NCBI RefSeq assembly: GCF_007923355.1
Contig: NZ_VOGO01000006.1
Span: 272,756-336,755 of the forward strand
Length of the DNA: 64,000 nt
From: Falsiphaeobacter marinintestinus
Lineage (GTDB): Bacteria; Pseudomonadota; Alphaproteobacteria; Rhodobacterales; Rhodobacteraceae
Direction: 5' to 3'
A program made the translations under genes and the position numbers. Shown in pieces: positions 61,657 through 64,000 of the stretch (position 1 is its first letter; each line of letters begins with the position of its first letter). Below the pieces are notes generated by a model. It saw only the letters and a list, made by a program, of their open reading frames with translations, searched no databases and was not told where the DNA came from.

Positions 61657-62240
61657 TCGCAGCATCTGACGCCGTTGAAGAACAGATCGACAGCGAAACC
61701 GAATTCGGCTTCTGGCTTTACCTGATGAGCGATGCCGTTCTGTTCAGCCTGATCTTTGCCACCTTCGCAGTCATGTCGACAAATCTGGCCGGAGGGCCCG
61801 GTGGGGCAGACCTGTTCGACATAAAGAACCTTGCGGTGCAAACCGGGTTGCTTCTGATCAGCAGCCTGACCATTGCACTGGCGCATCACGCGGCGGTTGG
61901 CGGACACGTGGCGCGTGCTGCGGTTTGGTTGGTGGTGACTTGCATTCTGGGGGCGGGTTTCCTTGTGCTTGAGGTGCGCGAGCTAACGGAATTCGTTGTA
62001 AAAGGGGCAGGACCGGACCGCAGCGGGTATTTGTCGGCCTTTTTCACACTGGTTGGCACGCATGGGTTGCACGTTACCGCCGGTCTGATCTGGGCCCTGA
62101 CGCTGATCGTACAGACGACATTAACACAGCCCGGGCCGCGACTGCTGTCGCGTTTGTCGCGCCTAACGCTGTTTTGGCATTTTCTTGATATCGTGTGGAT
62201 CGGGGTGTTTTCGCTGGTCTATTTGCCGGAGTTCTTGTGA
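61653..62240 (+). CDS. cyoC: Ubiquinol oxidase subunit III (CyoC)
   Basis: 195 residues, five membrane helices, start overlapping cyoB. EFGFWLYLMSDAVLFSLIFATFAVM is the usual first helix; FFTLVGTHGLHVTAGLIWAL and FWHFLDIVWIGVFSLVYL are the conserved later ones. It stabilises the oxidase core. Its stop overlaps the cyoD start by one base (TGATG). Confidence 0.95.
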   Translation: MIAASDAVEEQIDSETEFGFWLYLMSDAVLFSLIFATFAVMSTNLAGGPGGADLFDIKNLAVQTGLLLISSLTIALAHHAAVGGHVARAAVWLVVTCILGAGFLVLEVRELTEFVVKGAGPDRSGYLSAFFTLVGTHGLHVTAGLIWALTLIVQTTLTQPGPRLLSRLSRLTLFWHFLDIVWIGVFSLVYLPEFL

Positions 62241-62530
62241 TGCAAGAGATGCGCAAAATTCTGATCGGCTTTGGCCTGGCCGTTCTTTTGACGGCCCTGC
62301 CTTTTGCTGCTGTGGTCGGCCATTGGGTGCCAAGAGACGCTACGCTGTGGTTGATCGCCATAGCAGCCGTTGTGCAGATCCTGGTTCACCTGCATTTCTT
62401 TCTTGGCATCGGGTTTACTGGCCCGCACCGCGAAAGGCTAAGCTCTTTGATCTTCGCCTGCGTGCTGATCTTTATCATGATCGGCGGAACGCTGTGGGTC
62501 ATGGGTAACCTCTATCAGCGCATGATGTGA
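62240..62530 (+). CDS. cyoD: Ubiquinol oxidase subunit IV (CyoD)
   Basis: 96 residues with three membrane helices; start at ATG 62240 sharing one base with the cyoC stop. The third helix ends in GGTLWVMGNLYQRMM, and VQILVHLHFFLGIGF is the family motif. It assists assembly of the oxidase. No cyoE (heme o synthase) gene follows here, so it must be elsewhere in the genome. Confidence 0.93.
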   Translation: MQEMRKILIGFGLAVLLTALPFAAVVGHWVPRDATLWLIAIAAVVQILVHLHFFLGIGFTGPHRERLSSLIFACVLIFIMIGGTLWVMGNLYQRMM

Positions 62531-62583
62531 TCACGCGCTGATGACAAAGACCTGGCGTTTCAATGCTTGAAGCGGTGCCGACC

Positions 62584-63165
62584 CTAATCACTGCCCTCGA
62601 GCTTATCCAGAAACTTGTAGTCCAGCGGGGGGTCATCACAGATGCCCGGGCCACATTCCAGCAAAGTGGTGCCGGCATTGGCGACACCAAGGAACAGCAT
62701 CAGAAAGAAAGCGCCTTTGGCCAACCCACTGCCACCAAAGCGTGCCGTTTGGTCCTGAGCGTCGTTGGGTGCATACTGACTTTCGGACAACAGCATGACC
62801 GCCGTGCCGACGATGATCAGGAAAAAGCAGATCCCAGCCCATGTGTAGTAATGCATGCCAAGAACTGGTGAGCCATAATGCCCGGTCCCCGGAACGATAT
62901 GAAGCAGGATCTGGCGGATCGAAACGCTGACGCCAAAAATCGCGGCGATCAGCATCAGGCCATAGTGCCGCGGCTTTGGGCCATACAGCAGGTTGAGACC
63001 CAGGCCAAACCCCACAGCAACAAATCCGACTCGTTGCAAAAGGCATAGCGGGCAAGGCAACTCATACAAGAGAAACTGATAGAAATATGCCGCGATCAGA
63101 ACGACACACACGGCCAGCATCCCCAGCGCGTTCAGTGTTCTTGAGGTTTCCATCGACAGTGTCAT
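62584..63165 (-). CDS. dsbB: DsbB-like disulfide bond formation protein
   Basis: 193 residues, start 63165 with AGAGGGA seven bases ahead. Four membrane helices; the first periplasmic loop carries the quinone-reactive pair CPLC (C38, C41) followed by LLQRVGF, the DsbB motif. The second periplasmic loop lacks the usual cysteine pair; instead the C-terminal tail has LLECGPGICDDPPLDYKFLDKLEG with two cysteines. So the relay to a DsbA-like partner may use the tail. A tiny DUF5993-like gene follows upstream in the same transcript. Confidence 0.88.
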   Translation of the reverse strand: MTLSMETSRTLNALGMLAVCVVLIAAYFYQFLLYELPCPLCLLQRVGFVAVGFGLGLNLLYGPKPRHYGLMLIAAIFGVSVSIRQILLHIVPGTGHYGSPVLGMHYYTWAGICFFLIIVGTAVMLLSESQYAPNDAQDQTARFGGSGLAKGAFFLMLFLGVANAGTTLLECGPGICDDPPLDYKFLDKLEGSD

Positions 63166-63175
63166 CGTGTCCCTC

Positions 63176-63331
63176 TCAAAGCTGAATGGTCAGTTGCGTT
63201 GACGCATGAAAATCAAGCCAGTACGCACTGATCGCGATTGTCACGGCGAACACGGCATACGCGACTTTGCGCATGTCGAAATAGGCAAGCACCATCGTCA
63301 GCGACAGTAGTGCGAAGAGCAATGCAATCAT
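63176..63331 (-). CDS. Small membrane protein, DUF5993-like, partner of DsbB
   Basis: 51 residues, start 63331 with AGGGGAAAG ahead. Two membrane helices: MIALLFALLSLTMVLAYFDM and VAYAVFAVTIAISAYWLDF, then a short tail (HASTQLTIQL). Size, start (MIALLF) and location ten bases before dsbB fit DUF5993 proteins, which are often encoded with this DsbB type. Too short for most gene finders. Confidence 0.78.
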   Translation of the reverse strand: MIALLFALLSLTMVLAYFDMRKVAYAVFAVTIAISAYWLDFHASTQLTIQL

Positions 63332-63549
63332 TTCTTTCCCCTACAGAAAGGTGTCAGACTTTTGTCGTGCTGTGCCCCTAGTCGGATGATTTGAGACAGC
63401 AGGCGTTTTGACTTCGATGAGCCATTGCGCGTCTGTTTTCAGTTAAACAGCGGATTTGGTATGCCGCAAGCGCCTTGGTTTCTTTGCCCTTCTGTGTCTA
63501 ATCCAGCTCAATCAGGGTTGGTTGGCCTCGGCCGTCAAAACATCAGACA
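63332..63549. other. Intergenic stretch, no gene seen
   Basis: 218 bases between the DUF5993-like gene and the RTX relic. It contains the promoter of the small gene and dsbB on the minus strand, position not resolved. Several short open frames overlap in different phases; none has a ribosome site or recognisable product. Confidence 0.4.
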
Positions 63550-63759
63550 GATGGCAGGTTTGGCAACGCCATCCTGCGCGGTGGAACGACTGGCAATACG
63601 TTGGAGGGCAGCGAGGTCGTCGATTGGGTGCCATACGTCGGCTTGGCAGCAGGCGTCGCGGTTAGTCTCACCGAAAACGATGTACGCTCCGGGAATACCA
63701 CTGCACCCAATTCAGGCTGCGATACGTTTTTATCAAATGGTAGCGGAGGAGGGACTTGA
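63550..63759 (+). pseudogene. Relic of an RTX/hemolysin-type calcium-binding repeat protein
   Basis: An open frame without a start codon translates to DGRFGNAILRGGTTGNTLEG, then SEVVDWVPYV and GLAAGVAVSLTENDVRSGN, before reaching a stop inside the tRNA fragment. The order 'G-N-x-L-x-G-G ... G-N-T-L-E-G ... D-W ... Y-x-G-x-A-A-G-V-x-V-x-L' is the usual pattern of degenerate RTX nonapeptide repeats. The remnant lies directly against the tRNA fragment, so the gene was cut by integration or deletion. Homology is by eye only. Confidence 0.6.
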
Positions 63760-63780
63760 ACCCCCGACACGCGGATTATG
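63738..63780 (-). tRNA. 3' fragment of a CAU-anticodon tRNA gene (partial; likely att site)
   Basis: On the minus strand the 43 bases begin at the anticodon CAT, continue with the 3' half of the anticodon stem (AATCCGC), a complete T-arm (GGGGGTTCAAGTCCCTC), the acceptor 3' strand CTCCGCT, discriminator A and CCA. The bases that should form the 5' half, D-arm and acceptor partner are absent upstream. The fragment therefore looks like the 3' copy left at one end of an integrative element that uses tRNA-Met or tRNA-Ile2 as attachment site. Confidence 0.8.
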
Positions 63781-63930
63781 GTTATACCATGGGAGGTCAC
63801 GAGTCTGTGTTGCATATACGTTTCTACAACGTTCATGCGACGGGTAAACACCAGCCGGAACCGCGACCTCGTAGAGTGTTCGGAGTTTTGAGTCCCACTT
63901 TGTTCAAAGTCAGAGGGTTAGGCTGTTGAA

Positions 63931-64000
63931 TGTCACTGAGAACTGACCCGGTATCGCCCTGAATTGTCACTGAGAATTGACCCATGTGAACACACTTCCC
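63931..64000 (+). mobile_element. Terminal repeats of an IS21-like insertion sequence, rest beyond window
   Basis: TGTCACTGAGAACTGACCC (63931-63949) and TGTCACTGAGAATTGACCC (63965-63983) are direct repeats 34 bases apart, differing by one base. Several tandem copies of such 19-base repeats starting TGT are typical of the ends of IS21-family elements. The transposase genes would lie beyond base 64000. The right edge cannot be seen, and the exact element cannot be named. Confidence 0.65.

Noticed and set aside
60688..61665. Minus-strand frame of 325 codons opposite cyoB
   Set aside because: Antisense shadow of a membrane protein gene; no ribosome site and composition not protein-like.
63425..63847. 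A 140-codon plus-strand frame containing AEEGLEPPTRGL near its end
   Set aside because: This peptide is the well-known translation of a tRNA 3' end on the wrong strand; the frame overlaps the tRNA fragment and RTX relic and has no ribosome site.
1..64000. CRISPR array or phage module
   Set aside because: No regularly spaced repeats of CRISPR type and no capsid, terminase or integrase genes were seen.

Overview
The window is chromosomal DNA from an alphaproteobacterium, most likely a marine Rhodobacterales (Roseobacter-type) species. The basis is moderately high GC, TRAP and TAXI uptake systems, a PqqA and XoxF of alphaproteobacterial type, dense ATGA/GTGA/TTGA-coupled operons and IS21-like termini of a kind common in that order. 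No phylogeny could be run.

Layout. (1) 1-10.4 kb is organic-acid uptake and catabolism: the end of a peptide-type ABC binding protein, a DctPQM TRAP transporter with an isocitrate-lyase/PEP-mutase family enzyme, a convergent thiamine-diphosphate enzyme, and a TAXI-type TRAP system. (2) 10.7-17.1 kb, mostly minus strand: pqqABDE (no pqqC), an OmpR-type two-component system, and the ATPase and permease of the PQQ-associated ABC exporter. (3) 17.3-24.3 kb, plus strand: a secreted protein, then a seven-gene MoxR/DUF58/VWA/VWA/TPR/BatD operon resembling the mxaRSACKL metal-insertion genes of methanol oxidisers. (4) 24.4-28.6 kb: a LuxR-type response regulator, a FIST sensor and a hybrid histidine kinase. 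(5) 28.6-47.0 kb: the lanthanide-type methanol oxidation core, with xoxF, xoxG, xoxJ, a second cytochrome c, glutathione-dependent formaldehyde dehydrogenase and S-formylglutathione hydrolase. It also holds two SoxYZ-like carriers, a zinc metallohydrolase, a CxxxCW protein, two beta-propellers, an MxaD-like SRPBCC protein, a PQQ-system binding protein, several small secreted proteins of unknown function and a NitT/TauT-like ABC importer. (6) 47-49.4 kb is a gene-poor scar with a small helix-turn-helix-like gene. (7) 49.4-55 kb: an AsmA-like protein, then a tripartite efflux operon (YiaW-like, HlyD-like, NodT-like outer membrane factor) in which all three genes carry in-frame stops and one also a frameshift. 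(8) 55.3-63.3 kb: MprF, a DUF202 protein, a rhomboid-like protein, cyoABCD ubiquinol oxidase, a DsbB-like protein and its small DUF5993-like partner. (9) 63.5-64 kb is a mobile-element boundary: an RTX-repeat relic, the 3' part of a CAU-anticodon tRNA gene and the end of an IS21-like element.

How it works together (inference from known families). Methanol or another primary alcohol would be oxidised in the periplasm by XoxF with PQQ and a lanthanide. Electrons go to XoxG or the second cytochrome c. Formaldehyde is oxidised in the cytoplasm through glutathione adducts to formate. The MoxR/VWA operon and MxaD-like protein are candidates for cofactor or metal insertion. The LuxR/FIST/kinase module and the OmpR-type pair are candidate regulators. 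The SoxYZ-like/metallohydrolase/propeller/ABC set is the uncharacterised 'quinoprotein-associated' accessory system.
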